The notes: generated by a model from the letters alone, not told the origin. Counted from the stretch's first letter, positions 6,529-16,527 are shown. The stretch is 37,325 bases of DNA from Carboxydocella sporoproducens DSM 16521 (GCF_900167165.1 NZ_FUXM01000023.1:1-37325); one strand, 5' to 3'. Numbers and translations: made by a program.

Positions 6529-7935
6529 CTATGTCTCATTTTTGGGATGGAGCCCATATTTTTTTAATTTGTTATGCAGGGTCTGTTTGGGGATACCCAG
6601 CAAGCGGGCAGCCTGAGTTAGCTGATTGCCCGCCTGTTGCAGGGCAGTTTGCAGCAGGCGAGTTTCCAGGTCTTGCAGGGCTTGTTTCAGGGGCAATAGC
6701 GGCTGGGCAGGTTGGGGAAGCGGAGCCGGGTCCAGCAGACCGGGGTGTTCCCGGGGTAAATCAGCCTGAGTGAGCAGGGGACCATCAGCCAGGTTGACTG
6801 CACTTTCAATGACATGCTCCAGCTCCCGTACATTACCGGGCCAGTTATGGCGGTAAAACAGTTCCAGCACCTCCGGGGCAAGGCCCTGGATATCCTTTTT
6901 CAGCTGTTGCCGGTACTTATGGATAAAGTGTTCAGCCAGCAGTGGTATATCTTCCTTGCGTTCCCGCAGGGGCGGCAAATGAAAGAAAATCACATTCAGG
7001 CGGTAGTAGAGATCCTGGCGCAGCCGCTTTTCCTGCAATAGTTTGAGGGGATGTTCATTGCTGGCGGCAATCACCCGCACATTTACTGTTCGGGTCATAG
7101 TGTCACCAATACGGCGAATAACCCCATCCTGCAGCACCCGTAAGAGTTTGGCCTGCAGATCCCTGTCCAGGGAATTGATTTCATCCAGAAAGAGGGTACC
7201 GCCATCAGCCAGCTCAAACAGGCCGGGTCGGTCTTTGGCCCCGGTGAAACTGCCGGCAGCAGTGCCGAAGAGCAGGGATTCCAGCAGGGTAGGGGGCAGG
7301 GCAGCACAGTTCTGGGCAATAAAGGCGTGCTGGCGCCGTTCCGGGCAGGCATTATGGATGGCCTGAACCAGCAGTTCCTTGCCAGTACCTGTTTCGCCAT
7401 AGATGAGGATAGGGGAGGGACTGGCGGCTACCTTGCGGGCCCGGTGCAGAATATCCTGCAATACCGGGTTATGGGTAAGAATATCGGCAAAGGTATAACG
7501 GGTTCCATTCCCCCGGGCTTTGCCAGGATTTTTGCGGCCAGCCAGTTCTTTTTGCAGGGCCAGGATTTTTTCGGACAGCTGTACTACCTGGGTCAGGTCC
7601 TTGAAGATTTCCACTGCTCCCACCAGCTGACCGTCTTCGAACATGGGGATGGTGGAGGTGACAGTGGCCACCTGTTTACCCTGATAGTTGGTATAGTGCT
7701 GGACATGATTGAGCAGCGGCTGACGCTGCCGTAAAACATAGTAGAAGGTGCTGGTTTCTTCCGTCAAACCGGGAAAGACCTCCAGGATATTTTTGCCGAT
7801 GGCGGCTGCCGGGTCGATGCCAGCAATATTGGTGGCCGGCTCGTTATAGAAGATGATATTGGCCTGAGTGTCGGTAACAATGATGCCTTCATCCAGATTG
7901 GACAGGATTATATCCAATAGATGTTTGTAATCCAC
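6529..7935 (-). CDS. Sigma-54-dependent transcriptional activator with PAS domain
   Basis: The 468-residue enhancer-binding protein has an N-terminal PAS sensor (about 5-125, HLLDIILSNLDEGIIVTD to DLTQVVQL), a AAA+ domain (about 165-390) and a C-terminal Fis-type helix-turn-helix (TQAARLLGIPKQTLHNKLKK). The AAA+ part has Walker A GETGTGKE, the sigma-54-contacting loop as GSFTGA (usual GAFTGA), Walker B GGTLFLDEI and the sensor region NVRVIAASN. The GTG at 7935 is preferred over an upstream in-frame ATG at 8079, because AAGGGGG (7944-7950) precedes it and the PAS domain starts immediately. It sits upstream of the glycyl radical genes and their sigma-54 promoter, so it probably activates them in response to a small molecule. 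Confidence 0.9.
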   Translation of the reverse strand: MDYKHLLDIILSNLDEGIIVTDTQANIIFYNEPATNIAGIDPAAAIGKNILEVFPGLTEETSTFYYVLRQRQPLLNHVQHYTNYQGKQVATVTSTIPMFEDGQLVGAVEIFKDLTQVVQLSEKILALQKELAGRKNPGKARGNGTRYTFADILTHNPVLQDILHRARKVAASPSPILIYGETGTGKELLVQAIHNACPERRQHAFIAQNCAALPPTLLESLLFGTAAGSFTGAKDRPGLFELADGGTLFLDEINSLDRDLQAKLLRVLQDGVIRRIGDTMTRTVNVRVIAASNEHPLKLLQEKRLRQDLYYRLNVIFFHLPPLRERKEDIPLLAEHFIHKYRQQLKKDIQGLAPEVLELFYRHNWPGNVRELEHVIESAVNLADGPLLTQADLPREHPGLLDPAPLPQPAQPLLPLKQALQDLETRLLQTALQQAGNQLTQAARLLGIPKQTLHNKLKKYGLHPKNET

Positions 7936-8056
7936 TTTGGTTGCCCCCTTGTTGCTGGCGATATACGTGAAGAATTCTCCACAGCCGGGGGAAGTCCTTT
8001 TTTTAACACATCTTTTCTGGACGCCAGAAATACCAGGAAACCTGTAACACAAAACC

Positions 8057-8087
8057 AAACCACCTCGCCGGACAGGCAAGGTGGTTT
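8057..8087 (-). terminator. Rho-independent terminator-like hairpin
   Basis: AAACCACCT (8057-8065) pairs with AGGTGGTTT (8079-8087) around a GC-rich loop. On the minus strand a T-rich run follows (GGTTTTGTGTT). It ends the small gene at 8092-8421 before the activator gene. Confidence 0.6.
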
Positions 8088-8091
8088 AGCT

Positions 8092-8421
8092 TTAGTCCTG
8101 GATTATCCGTATAGCCCCTGCTTCTTTCATCAAGGCCCGCACTTTGTCTCCTTCCCCTTTGGGAATCTCCACTGCTATCAGGATGCCGGCCTCTTCCTCC
8201 AGGCCATTAATTGAGCCGGCAAAGCTGCTCAAATCCGCCAGCCGCTCAGTTTCTGTTTGTACCCAGATTACATCCTGCACTGCCTTTTCCGGTGGCAGAG
8301 GCAGGGGTTTTTCCCCGATATTGCTGACGATCAGGTCCTGACGGTCCAGGCCGATCTGGTGCAAAGAATCAATGAGGGCACTGGCTTGCTGCTGGTCAGG
8401 CATTACTGCGATTATGCGCAT
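8092..8421 (-). CDS. Small protein of unknown function
   Basis: This 109-residue protein is not one I recognise. It starts MRIIAVMPDQQQASALIDSL, an alpha/beta pattern like a small regulatory or DUF-type fold, and ends with AVEIPKGEGDKVRALMKEAG, which again suggests a strand-helix unit. It has no membrane segment and no cysteine. The ATG at 8421 is chosen for the strong GGAGGTGAG at 8425-8433; an in-frame extension to 8484 has no such site. It is transcribed toward the activator gene and ends at a hairpin, so it is probably a separate unit. Confidence 0.6.
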   Translation of the reverse strand: MRIIAVMPDQQQASALIDSLHQIGLDRQDLIVSNIGEKPLPLPPEKAVQDVIWVQTETERLADLSSFAGSINGLEEEAGILIAVEIPKGEGDKVRALMKEAGAIRIIQD

Positions 8422-8471
8422 AGTCTCACCTCCGCCTTTATTATGCCCGCTTGTGATAGCTTTAACCCGGA

Positions 8472-8500
8472 TTGTTAACTTCACATAATTATGCTACAAT
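8472..8500 (+). promoter_or_regulatory. Probable sigma-A promoter
   Basis: TTGTTA (8472-8477) and TACAAT (8495-8500) are separated by 17 bases. They lie upstream of the antitoxin fragment and the DUF362 gene. Confidence 0.5.
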
Positions 8501-8536
8501 GATTTTGATAAACAATGATTAAGGGGCTGATTACTT

Positions 8537-8587
8537 ATGCCTGAGATTCGACCAATTAAGGACTTAAGAAACACAAATGAAATTTAA
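8537..8587 (+). pseudogene. 16-codon N-terminal fragment of a Phd/YefM-type antitoxin
   Basis: The short frame MPEIRPIKDLRNTNEI then stop matches the start of Phd/YefM antitoxins (P-I-R-P-I-x-D-L-R-N), which normally go on for about 70 more residues. AGGGGC at 8522-8527 could serve as its ribosome site. Only the N-terminal DNA-binding strand remains, so it is a relic. It might now act as a leader peptide for the DUF362 gene 15 bases downstream. Confidence 0.5.
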
Positions 8588-8602
8588 CAGGAGGAAATAA
8601 AC

Positions 8603-9721
8603 TTGCGAATAGCAGCTGCTGCGGTTAACAGCTATGAATATAAAGAAGTGGAAAAGGGAATAGAAGAGGTATTGGCCTGCTTCGGAGGGATCGAGGCTCT
8701 GATCCGGTCAGGGGAGAGGGTGCTCATCAAACCCAATATGCTGGAAGGACTGCCTCCGGAGCGAGCAGTAACCACCCATCCGGAAGTAGTAAGAGCGGTA
8801 ATTCGTCAGGTAAAGAGGGCCGGCGGCATACCTTTAGTCGGAGATAGTCCTGGAATTGGCAGTGGCATGAAGGCGGCGGAAAAAAACGGCATAGCCGGGG
8901 TATGCCGGGAAGAAGGAGCGGAATTGCTGGCATTTGCCGAATCAGCGGAGTATTCCTTTCCTGAGGGAAAAGTAATCCGCAAGTTCCATTTGACCGGTGA
9001 ACTGCAACAGGTGGATAAAGTTATCTCTCTGGCCAAAATGAAGACCCATTCCTTTATGGGCATCACCGGGGCCGTCAAGAATTTGTTTGGCTGCATAGTG
9101 GGTCCAGGCAAAGCTCAGTTTCACCTGCGCCTGAAGCGACGGGACGATTTTGCTGCTATGCTGGTTGACCTGGCCCTGCTGGTTAAGCCGGTTTTTTTCC
9201 TGGTAGACGGAATTGTTGGGATGGAAGGCAATGGCCCCCGTAATGGTTCGCCTATTCAAGCGGGAGTGATTTTGGGCGGCACTAATGGCTTTGCTGTTGA
9301 CCTGGTCATGGGTCAGATGATGGGTTTCAACAGTGAGGAATTGCCGGTATCACGGCTGGCTCTGGCCCGGGGGCTGGTACCGGGGTTGAAGAGGATTGAA
9401 GTGGTAGGCAGTGGCCGGGAGTTACGCTGGGATTTTCAGCCCCCCTATAACCTGGAGTCTCTGGATGGGCGGGTCCCGCCTTTTCTGGTCCGCTTTTTCC
9501 AGAATCAGTTTACCTATCGGCCGGTTATGAATGAAAAGTGTACCGGTTGCAGCCGTTGTGCTCAGCATTGTCCACCGCAAGCCATAAAGATCGAAAATGG
9601 GAAAGCGATGGTAGACTATGAGCAATGTATTCGCTGCTATTGTTGCCAGGAACTCTGTCCCTTTGATGCTGTTATTCTGGAACAGGGATTATTGCTCAAA
9701 CTGTTCGGTCGGAAAAAGTAA
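8603..9721 (+). CDS. DUF362 domain protein with C-terminal 2x[4Fe-4S] ferredoxin
   Basis: The 372-residue protein has a DUF362 region (about 1-290: VLIKPNMLEG, VVGDSPG-like LVGDSPGIGSG, KMKTHSFMGITGAVKNLFG) and a bacterial ferredoxin domain (about 312-358) with CTGCSRCAQHCP and CIRCYCCQELCP. DUF362 proteins are widespread in anaerobes and are thought to be iron-sulfur oxidoreductases, but no reaction is settled. The start is an unusual TTG (8603), supported by AGGAGG at 8589-8594; no ATG or GTG fits better. It is a single gene followed by a terminator, and is probably cytoplasmic. Confidence 0.88.
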   Translation: MRIAAAAVNSYEYKEVEKGIEEVLACFGGIEALIRSGERVLIKPNMLEGLPPERAVTTHPEVVRAVIRQVKRAGGIPLVGDSPGIGSGMKAAEKNGIAGVCREEGAELLAFAESAEYSFPEGKVIRKFHLTGELQQVDKVISLAKMKTHSFMGITGAVKNLFGCIVGPGKAQFHLRLKRRDDFAAMLVDLALLVKPVFFLVDGIVGMEGNGPRNGSPIQAGVILGGTNGFAVDLVMGQMMGFNSEELPVSRLALARGLVPGLKRIEVVGSGRELRWDFQPPYNLESLDGRVPPFLVRFFQNQFTYRPVMNEKCTGCSRCAQHCPPQAIKIENGKAMVDYEQCIRCYCCQELCPFDAVILEQGLLLKLFGRKK

Positions 9722-9842
9722 CCAGATGCCAGTGGCAGGCATATACTAAGACAAGAAGCTTAATCAGAGCAGAAGGGATTATTGGGTCAGCTACAGCTAG
9801 CGGTATTTATGGCCTGGCTAAAGCGGCTATTAAAGAACAAAC

Positions 9843-9880
9843 AACCCCGTGAGTACCAGGGCTCACGGGGTTTATTTTAT
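9843..9880 (+). terminator. Rho-independent terminator
   Basis: AACCCCGTGAG (9843-9853) pairs perfectly with CTCACGGGGTT (9862-9872), followed by TATTTTAT. It ends the DUF362 transcript and overlaps the end of the converging methyltransferase gene. The 120 bases before it hold no convincing gene. Confidence 0.75.
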
Positions 9881-10474
9881 GATCTGCACACGCTTTTGTT
9901 TACGCAGCACCAGGCGCCAGTAGATGCCTTCCCAGCCGGTGAGGGAGTGGTCATTAACAATTTGTTTGGACATTAACTCAAAAGGGCTGCGCGCTACCAG
10001 TTGTTCTACTTCTGCTTCGGTAAGGCAGCAAAGCTCGGGCAGGCCACAGCCGGGGATATCGGTCCAGAGGGCGGTAAAAACGGCAATTCCACCGGGTTTA
10101 AGCACTCTCCAGGCCTCATCTAATACCTGCTGCCGGTTTTCCTCGATGCTTTCTGTAAAAACATGAAGGAGCCCAAAGCTGTAAATGGCATCAAAGGAGA
10201 ATTCCCGAAAGGGCAGATTAAGGGCATCAGCCACCAGGCACTCGAACTCTGCTTTTAAAGCCAGCCTACCGATAGCTTCAGCATCAATGTCTACAGCTAC
10301 CACTTGCAGGCCTTGTTCAAAAAAATACAAGCTATCCCGCCCATTGCCACACCCCAGGTCCAGAACTGGGCCTTTGGTAGCATGGAAAAGGGGAAGAACC
10401 CAGCGGGCAGTCTGGCTGGGTGGAGTATTTTGCGCTTTTTCACTGGCAAGCAGAGTATGAAAATCAAAGGCCAT
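9872..10474 (-). CDS. Class I SAM-dependent methyltransferase
   Basis: This 200-residue protein has a Rossmann-type methyltransferase fold: motif I VLDLGCGNGRDSLYF, the acidic motif II VVAVDID, motif III LVADALNLPF, and the SFGLLHVF and RVLKPGGIAVF segments. The substrate cannot be told. It resembles small cytosolic methyltransferases of the UbiE/TehB-like group. GGAGGC lies shortly upstream of the ATG at 10474. It is a monocistronic gene transcribed away from groESL. Confidence 0.85.
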   Translation of the reverse strand: MAFDFHTLLASEKAQNTPPSQTARWVLPLFHATKGPVLDLGCGNGRDSLYFFEQGLQVVAVDIDAEAIGRLALKAEFECLVADALNLPFREFSFDAIYSFGLLHVFTESIEENRQQVLDEAWRVLKPGGIAVFTALWTDIPGCGLPELCCLTEAEVEQLVARSPFELMSKQIVNDHSLTGWEGIYWRLVLRKQKRVQIIK

Positions 10475-10598
10475 GGGCTGGTTGCCTCCTGTAATTAGAC
10501 ATATCCTTATACAATTTACCAGTTTTATGCTAGATAATCAACAGGAAATTTCACGAAAAAACAAAATATGTGTCTGTATTTTATGCAGGGCAAAAAAC

Positions 10599-10627
10599 TT
10601 GCATTTTTGCCTAAAATCAGGTATTAT
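10599..10627 (+). promoter_or_regulatory. Sigma-A promoter of groESL
   Basis: TTGCAT (10599-10604), 17-base spacer, TATTAT (10622-10627). The CIRCE operator lies just downstream, over the expected start region. Confidence 0.7.
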
Positions 10628-10637
10628 AAGGAATGTG

Positions 10638-10664
10638 TTAGCACTCTATTTAATTGAGTGCTAA
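10638..10664 (+). promoter_or_regulatory. CIRCE element (HrcA operator)
   Basis: TTAGCACTC-N9-GAGTGCTAA is a perfect match to the CIRCE inverted repeat, so groESL is almost certainly repressed by HrcA and released on heat shock. hrcA is not in the window. Confidence 0.97.
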
Positions 10665-10692
10665 TAGTACATAAAGAGGAGGTTTCTCAGTG

Positions 10693-10977
10693 ATGATTAA
10701 GCCGCTTGGAGACAGAATTGTCATTAAGCCCTTGGCATCGGAAGAAGTAACTGCCAGTGGGATTGTGTTACCCGATACAGCCAAGGAAAAGCCCCAGGAA
10801 GGGGAAGTAGTAGCTGTCGGCAATGGCCGTCTGCTGGAAAATGGTGAGCGGATAGCCCCGGAAGTCAAAGTAGGTGACCGGGTGGTCTACTCCAAATATG
10901 CCGGTACTGAAGTGAAATATGAAGGCGAGGAATATCTCATCCTGAATGAACGGGATATCCTGGCTGTAATCGAATAA
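10693..10977 (+). CDS. groES: Co-chaperonin GroES
   Basis: GroES forms the heptameric lid of the GroEL folding chamber in the cytoplasm. The protein has 94 residues, the standard length. It begins [14 protein letters not shown], has the mobile loop around [17 protein letters not shown], and ends with the family pattern [17 protein letters not shown] at 10690 and ATG at 10693 are adjacent; ATG is chosen because family members begin M-[IK]-K-P-L. AGGAGG lies at 10677-10682. It is the first gene of the CIRCE-controlled groESL operon, 16 bases before groEL. Confidence 0.98.
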   Translation: MIKPLGDRIVIKPLASEEVTASGIVLPDTAKEKPQEGEVVAVGNGRLLENGERIAPEVKVGDRVVYSKYAGTEVKYEGEEYLILNERDILAVIE

Positions 10978-10990
10978 TAAGGGGGTTTAG

Positions 10991-12610
<1,620 letters not shown>

Positions 12611-12616
12611 GCCAAA

Positions 12617-12648
12617 AGAAGGCAGGGATAATTCCTGCCTTCTTTTTA
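12617..12648. terminator. Terminator after groEL
   Basis: AGAAGGCAGG (12617-12626) pairs with CCTGCCTTCT (12634-12643), followed by TTTT. It may also serve the converging gene that stops at 12646. Confidence 0.85.
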
Positions 12649-12978
12649 TGTGTCATCGTCAAGAAAGTTTTTGGCGAACTCAGCCTGGTCCAGCAAAACC
12701 AGGGTCTGATATTCATTGACCAGCAGTTTAAGCAATTTTAAAAGCTTATCAATAATTTCTCCCGTTTTCACTGTACGCTCTACAGCTTCATCGATTTCGC
12801 TGCGATGGGAGAAGGCGTTGGCGCTGAGCTGATTGGCGGCACTGGCCATAGATGAATAGGCGGAGGCAAGGGTACCGAGAAAGCTGATGGTTTCCGAGAG
12901 CCGCTGTTTGACATACTGTAGAGCAGTTTCGGTTTCCGGGGGAAGCAGATTGCGAAATTGCTGCTCTTCCTGGCTCAT
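12646..12978 (-). CDS. Small helical protein of unknown function
   Basis: The 110-residue protein is not one I recognise. It is predicted to be almost all helical, with long heptad-like stretches (ALQYVKQRLSETISFLGTLA, then EIIDKLLKLLKLLVNEYQTL). It has no cysteine, signal peptide or membrane segment. A good AGGAGG lies just upstream of ATG 12978. It is divergent from the spore coat gene, with only 86 bases between the starts, so a sporulation role is possible but not shown. Confidence 0.6.
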   Translation of the reverse strand: MSQEEQQFRNLLPPETETALQYVKQRLSETISFLGTLASAYSSMASAANQLSANAFSHRSEIDEAVERTVKTGEIIDKLLKLLKLLVNEYQTLVLLDQAEFAKNFLDDDT

Positions 12979-13064
12979 GCCGCCATTCCTCCTTTCACCC
13001 TCATTTTATGCATGGATGGGAAGAAAAAGAAATATATCTTATAGTAATGGAAGGAGGGATTGGT

Positions 13065-13535
13065 GTGGAATGTAGCAGATGGGAAGGTCAACTGCGGGAG
13101 GTGATGGTGCAGGCAGTCTGTGCCCGCGGTGAGAAAAATCATATCCTGGAGTTTCAGCTCAAGCCCCTGCATCCAGCCAGCAAAGTCCTGGGCTGCTGGG
13201 CGGCAGATCATAACTTTTCCGGTTCTATAATTGGCGATACTGTGATTATAAATGGTGATCTGGAGCTGACCGTCTGGTATGCCTATGAGCAAAACCAGAA
13301 AACGGAGCTGCTGAGGGAGAGGCTCAACTATCTCTGTGAGATCGAACTGGAGAACCTTACTGGTCGGCTGGAACAGGGGGAAGAATTGCATTTAACTGAG
13401 GAAAAAGAACCCCAGGTCAGCTCTTATTATCTGGAGGAAGAAGAGATCAAGGGTGCGGTGGAGATAGGTTTTACCGCTGAAATCATGGGATTGACCAAAT
13501 TGCGGGTATTAGCTTATCCTGCCGAAGAAGATTAA
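13065..13535 (+). CDS. cotE: Outer spore coat protein, CotE family
   Basis: CotE organises assembly of the outer spore coat in Bacillus; homologues occur in clostridial spore formers. The 156-residue protein has the family core LREVMVQAVCARGEKN, then LGCWAADHNFSGSIIGDTV and ELTVWYAYEQNQKTELL, and the later EIGFTAEIMGLTKL. The GTG at 13065 is chosen because AAGGAGG (13051-13057) is 7 bases upstream; in-frame ATGs at 13008 and 13047 lack a good site. The C-terminal part is acidic, as in Bacillus CotE. It marks the organism as a spore former and would be expressed in the mother cell. Confidence 0.8.
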   Translation: MECSRWEGQLREVMVQAVCARGEKNHILEFQLKPLHPASKVLGCWAADHNFSGSIIGDTVIINGDLELTVWYAYEQNQKTELLRERLNYLCEIELENLTGRLEQGEELHLTEEKEPQVSSYYLEEEEIKGAVEIGFTAEIMGLTKLRVLAYPAEED

Positions 13536-13618
13536 GAAAAAAGAAGGAAAAAGAAAAAAACTGTCGAAAATACAATTAAGAGAAAGAGAGAAAGTGCAAG
13601 TTGTTACGAGGAGGGAAT

Positions 13619-14155
13619 ATGATGGACTGGCGCCGGATTGCGCTGGCTGTAACCGTTGGGTTGGGGCTTGTCCTTTTTTTATTTGGTTGTAGTGGGGACA
13701 AGCCAAAAAAGGTAACTGAACGACAACCGGCGGCTGTCAGCCAGGAACAATTGAGAGCTTTTGTTACCACTCTCTCCGGGGTAATAAACAAGGAAGCAGA
13801 AGGGTATCAGAAGCTGACTGACAGTATCAAGGCCCTGGGATATGGGAAAACAACACCGGCCCAAACCAAACAGGAAGCCGAAAAACTTCTGGCTTTGAAC
13901 CAGCAGTTGAGGCAGGAACTGGATGGCCTGCAAACCACTACCCGGGAAATGGAGGAAGCGGAAGGCAATATCGCTACCTGTATTTATTTGCGCAATCAGG
14001 TAGTAGAGAAATTTGTTCAGCGCCTGGCCAAATCTCCTGCGCCCAAAACCAGTGAACTAAATGGGGTTTTAAAAGAGTTACGGGAGTCAGAAAGTTTTGC
14101 TGAAGCTGCCTCCGGCAAGCTGGCTGTTTTGAAGCAACAGGCAGGCATGGAATAA
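13619..14155 (+). CDS. Lipoprotein with coiled-coil region, unknown function
   Basis: This 178-residue protein has an N-terminal signal and the lipobox LFGC (about residue 24), followed by a long helical region rich in Gln, Lys and Glu (EAEKLLALNQQLRQELDGL and neighbours). This fits a membrane-anchored surface lipoprotein that forms coiled coils. Two adjacent ATGs (13619, 13622) follow GAGGAGGG. A polypurine stretch (13536-13560) separates it from cotE. I do not recognise a family; a spore or cell-envelope role is only a guess from position. Confidence 0.65.
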   Translation: MMDWRRIALAVTVGLGLVLFLFGCSGDKPKKVTERQPAAVSQEQLRAFVTTLSGVINKEAEGYQKLTDSIKALGYGKTTPAQTKQEAEKLLALNQQLRQELDGLQTTTREMEEAEGNIATCIYLRNQVVEKFVQRLAKSPAPKTSELNGVLKELRESESFAEAASGKLAVLKQQAGME

Positions 14156-14165
14156 GGGTTTGCGA

Positions 14166-14192
14166 AAACCGGCTCAAGCTGGTTTTTTTTTC
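14166..14192 (+). terminator. Rho-independent terminator
   Basis: AAACCGGC pairs with GCTGGTTT around a short loop, followed by a run of nine T. It ends the lipoprotein gene. Confidence 0.75.
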
Positions 14193-14257
14193 TTTCTTCA
14201 TAGGCATAGACTTTTTTCACCGAATTAGGTTATATTTAAGGCAGGGAGGAATGAAAA

Positions 14258-14524
14258 ATGGCCAAAAATACCCGCAAACAAACCTTATTATCTTTTGCCA
14301 AGTTATTTGGGGCTGCGTTACTGGGAGCTATCGGACTGGATCAGGTCAAAGAAGGGCTGGTATTACTGGCAGCGGTGCCGGGGACATCCTGGCCGGAAGC
14401 TCTGGTGCGTCTGGTCCTGGGCTCGGCAGCATTGCTGTTTGGGCTTTATGTGATATTGCGTTTTGTTTACCACTATGACAAGGCACGGGGACGGGTCAAA
14501 AACAAAATCAAGTTTCTGGAGTAG
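14258..14524 (+). CDS. Small membrane protein, two transmembrane segments
   Basis: The 88-residue protein has a hydrophobic stretch near the N-terminus (LLSFAKLFGAALLGAIGL), a second after the middle (LVRLVLGSAALLFGLYVILRFVY), and a basic C-terminus (KARGRVKNKIKF). I do not recognise the family. GGGAGG precedes the ATG by about 8 bases. It directly abuts the glutaredoxin-like gene and is probably co-transcribed with it and with the sigma-54 activator. That suggests a membrane role linked to redox sensing, but this is inference from gene order alone. Confidence 0.6.
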   Translation: MAKNTRKQTLLSFAKLFGAALLGAIGLDQVKEGLVLLAAVPGTSWPEALVRLVLGSAALLFGLYVILRFVYHYDKARGRVKNKIKFLE

Positions 14525-14785
14525 ATGAGAATGGATAAAAAGTTTAAGATCACTGTCTATTCCAAAGAAAATTGTTGCCTATGTGACAAGGCTAAAGCCA
14601 TTATCGACAGGGTGAAGCGTTACTGGGAACTGGAAGTGGAAGAAGTGGACATCACCATGGATCCGCAGCTGTTTGAGCTGTATAAGGAGAAAATTCCGGT
14701 AGTGGCCATTGATGGTGAACCGATATTTTTCGGTAAAATCAGCGAACTCTGGCTCAAGCGGGAACTGGCGAGGAGAGGAGAGTGA
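14525..14785 (+). CDS. Glutaredoxin-like (DUF836/thioredoxin-fold) protein
   Basis: This 86-residue thioredoxin-fold protein has an N-terminal redox motif CCLCDKA right after the first strand (KITVYSKENC), the cis-proline region EKIPVVAIDG, and a C-terminal helix. This matches small glutaredoxin-like DUF836 proteins, which are thought to handle disulfide exchange. The start may be ATG 14525 or ATG 14531. It abuts the preceding gene and overlaps the activator's GTG by 4 bases (GTGA), so the three genes are translationally coupled. Confidence 0.75.
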   Translation: MRMDKKFKITVYSKENCCLCDKAKAIIDRVKRYWELEVEEVDITMDPQLFELYKEKIPVVAIDGEPIFFGKISELWLKRELARRGE

Positions 14786-16527
14786 GAGCTTTGGAATTGA
14801 AACTGGACGAGCTGGCCGGTCTTTGTGAAGGGCTGGACTTGCCTGCCTACTGGGTGGACCGTTATGGTTTTATCCAGTGGGCTACATCTGCTGCCCTGCA
14901 GCGTTTAGGCTGGCCGGAAGGGCTCTGGCAGGGACGGCGGATCAGTGAAATGATGCCCCAGAGCCGGATTTTTGAGGTCCTGGCCGGAGGGCAGTCTCTG
15001 CGCTGTCGGGAGCTGACCTATATTGGAGAAACAATCCAGATCTCCTATCAACCTTGCTGGCGCGATGGGGAACTGCTGGGAGTCTGGGCGGTGATCGAAC
15101 AACAGGAAAAAAGCTGTCTGGAACTGGAAGAAGAAGAAATAGGCGCTTCCCGACTCTTAATTCAAATGTATGAAACGCTGCTGGGTGACCTTCTATTAGG
15201 GCTGGCGGTAGTGGACAGCAATGGGGTCATCATTACCGTCAACCAGTACTGGGAAAAACTGTTCGGTGTCAATCTGGCTGAAATCCAGGGTATGCCTCTT
15301 AAAACCCTTTTTCCCGAAAGTCACATGGGTCAGGTACTGGCTACCGGTCAGCCCCGGATCGGGGAAACCTGGACCAGGGATGATGAAGTCTATTTCCTCT
15401 CTGAATTGCCTTTACGTTGCGGTGAATTGATTATTGGCGGCCTGGTCAAACTGGTGCCGGTGGAAAATGTCGAAACCCGGGATCTGGTGGCTCGCTATCA
15501 ATTGCTGGAACGGAAGCTGCTTTTTTACCAGAGTGAGCTTTCAGCTTTAAAGCATGAGGAAGACCCCTTTGTGGCCATTATTGGCGAAAATCCGCACATG
15601 GTGAAAGTTAAGAATATGGCTCGCAAAGTGGCTCGCGGTGATGCTACGGTTCTGATTCTGGGAGAAAGCGGTACCGGAAAAGAGGTTTTCGCCCAGGCCA
15701 TACATCGGGCCAGTCCCAGGGCTGATCAGCCTTTTATCAGTATCAACTGTGCTGCGATTCCGGAAAATCTGCTGGAAGCTGAGTTGTTTGGTTATGAGGA
15801 AGGGGCTTTTACCGGGGCGGTAAAAGGCGGTAAGGCCGGCAAGTTTGAACTGGCTCATGGCGGAACCCTCTTTCTCGATGAAATCGGGGATATGCCGCTG
15901 GCCATGCAGGCCAAAATCCTGCGAGCCTTGCAGGAGCGCCAGATTGTCCGCGTAGGCGGACACAAGCCCATTCCTGTGGACGTTCGGCTGATCGCCGCTA
16001 CCAATCGGGATCTGGTAGCCATGATGCAGGCCGGGGAATTTCGCAGCGATCTTTATTATCGCTTGTCAGTAATAACTTTACAGTTGCCGCCACTGCGGGA
16101 GCGGCGGGATGATATTCCGGCCCTGGTTAAGATGTTGATTGAGAAGTTTAACAAAAAGTATCTGACTTCAGTAGAGGGTTATGACAAGGAACTGGAACGA
16201 TTTTTGCTAAGTTATAGTTGGCCGGGGAATGTGCGACAGCTGGAGAATGTGCTGGAATATGCTTTTAATATGCTGGAACCAGGGCAGAAACTGCTTACTT
16301 TGCAGGATTTGCCGGAACAGGTTACCGGGGGTGGACCGCTGGGAGAAAATGACCTGCGCCTGGAAACAGTAGTAGCGCGGGCGGAGAAAAAGGCGATTCT
16401 GCAGGCACTGCAGGCAACCAGAGGCAATCGGATGGAAGCGGCCCGGCTACTGGGGATCCAGCGTTCAGCCTTTTATCAGAAGTTGAAGAAATATGGCTTG
16501 TCCGGCAAGGAGGAGGACCATGATTAA
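14782..16527 (+). CDS. Sigma-54-dependent activator with two PAS-like domains (candidate nitrate regulon activator)
   Basis: The 581-residue enhancer-binding protein has two N-terminal PAS-like domains (about 15-110, AYWVDRYGFIQW; about 135-225, GLAVVDSNGVIITVNQYW), a coiled linker, a AAA+ domain and a Fis-type helix-turn-helix. Walker A GESGTGKE starts near residue 294, and the sigma-54 loop is the canonical GAFTGA at 341-346. The DNA-binding helix pair is MEAARLLGIQRSAFYQKLKK. No response-regulator receiver domain is present, so it probably senses a ligand or redox state directly. It overlaps the NasA-like gene by 8 bases. The nearby sigma-54 promoters and GTGTCC-N8-GGAC palindromes make it the natural candidate to control nrf and nap. 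Confidence 0.9.
   Translation: MRALELKLDELAGLCEGLDLPAYWVDRYGFIQWATSAALQRLGWPEGLWQGRRISEMMPQSRIFEVLAGGQSLRCRELTYIGETIQISYQPCWRDGELLGVWAVIEQQEKSCLELEEEEIGASRLLIQMYETLLGDLLLGLAVVDSNGVIITVNQYWEKLFGVNLAEIQGMPLKTLFPESHMGQVLATGQPRIGETWTRDDEVYFLSELPLRCGELIIGGLVKLVPVENVETRDLVARYQLLERKLLFYQSELSALKHEEDPFVAIIGENPHMVKVKNMARKVARGDATVLILGESGTGKEVFAQAIHRASPRADQPFISINCAAIPENLLEAELFGYEEGAFTGAVKGGKAGKFELAHGGTLFLDEIGDMPLAMQAKILRALQERQIVRVGGHKPIPVDVRLIAATNRDLVAMMQAGEFRSDLYYRLSVITLQLPPLRERRDDIPALVKMLIEKFNKKYLTSVEGYDKELERFLLSYSWPGNVRQLENVLEYAFNMLEPGQKLLTLQDLPEQVTGGGPLGENDLRLETVVARAEKKAILQALQATRGNRMEAARLLGIQRSAFYQKLKKYGLSGKEEDHD

Noticed and set aside
9724-9852. Open frame between DUF362 and its terminator ending in ATASGIYGLAKAAIKEQ
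   Set aside because: It looks somewhat protein-like but has no start codon with a ribosome site and is only about 43 codons; it may be a gene relic.
9782-9976. Plus-strand frame of 64 codons
   Set aside because: Runs through the terminator and the converging methyltransferase gene; no family pattern.
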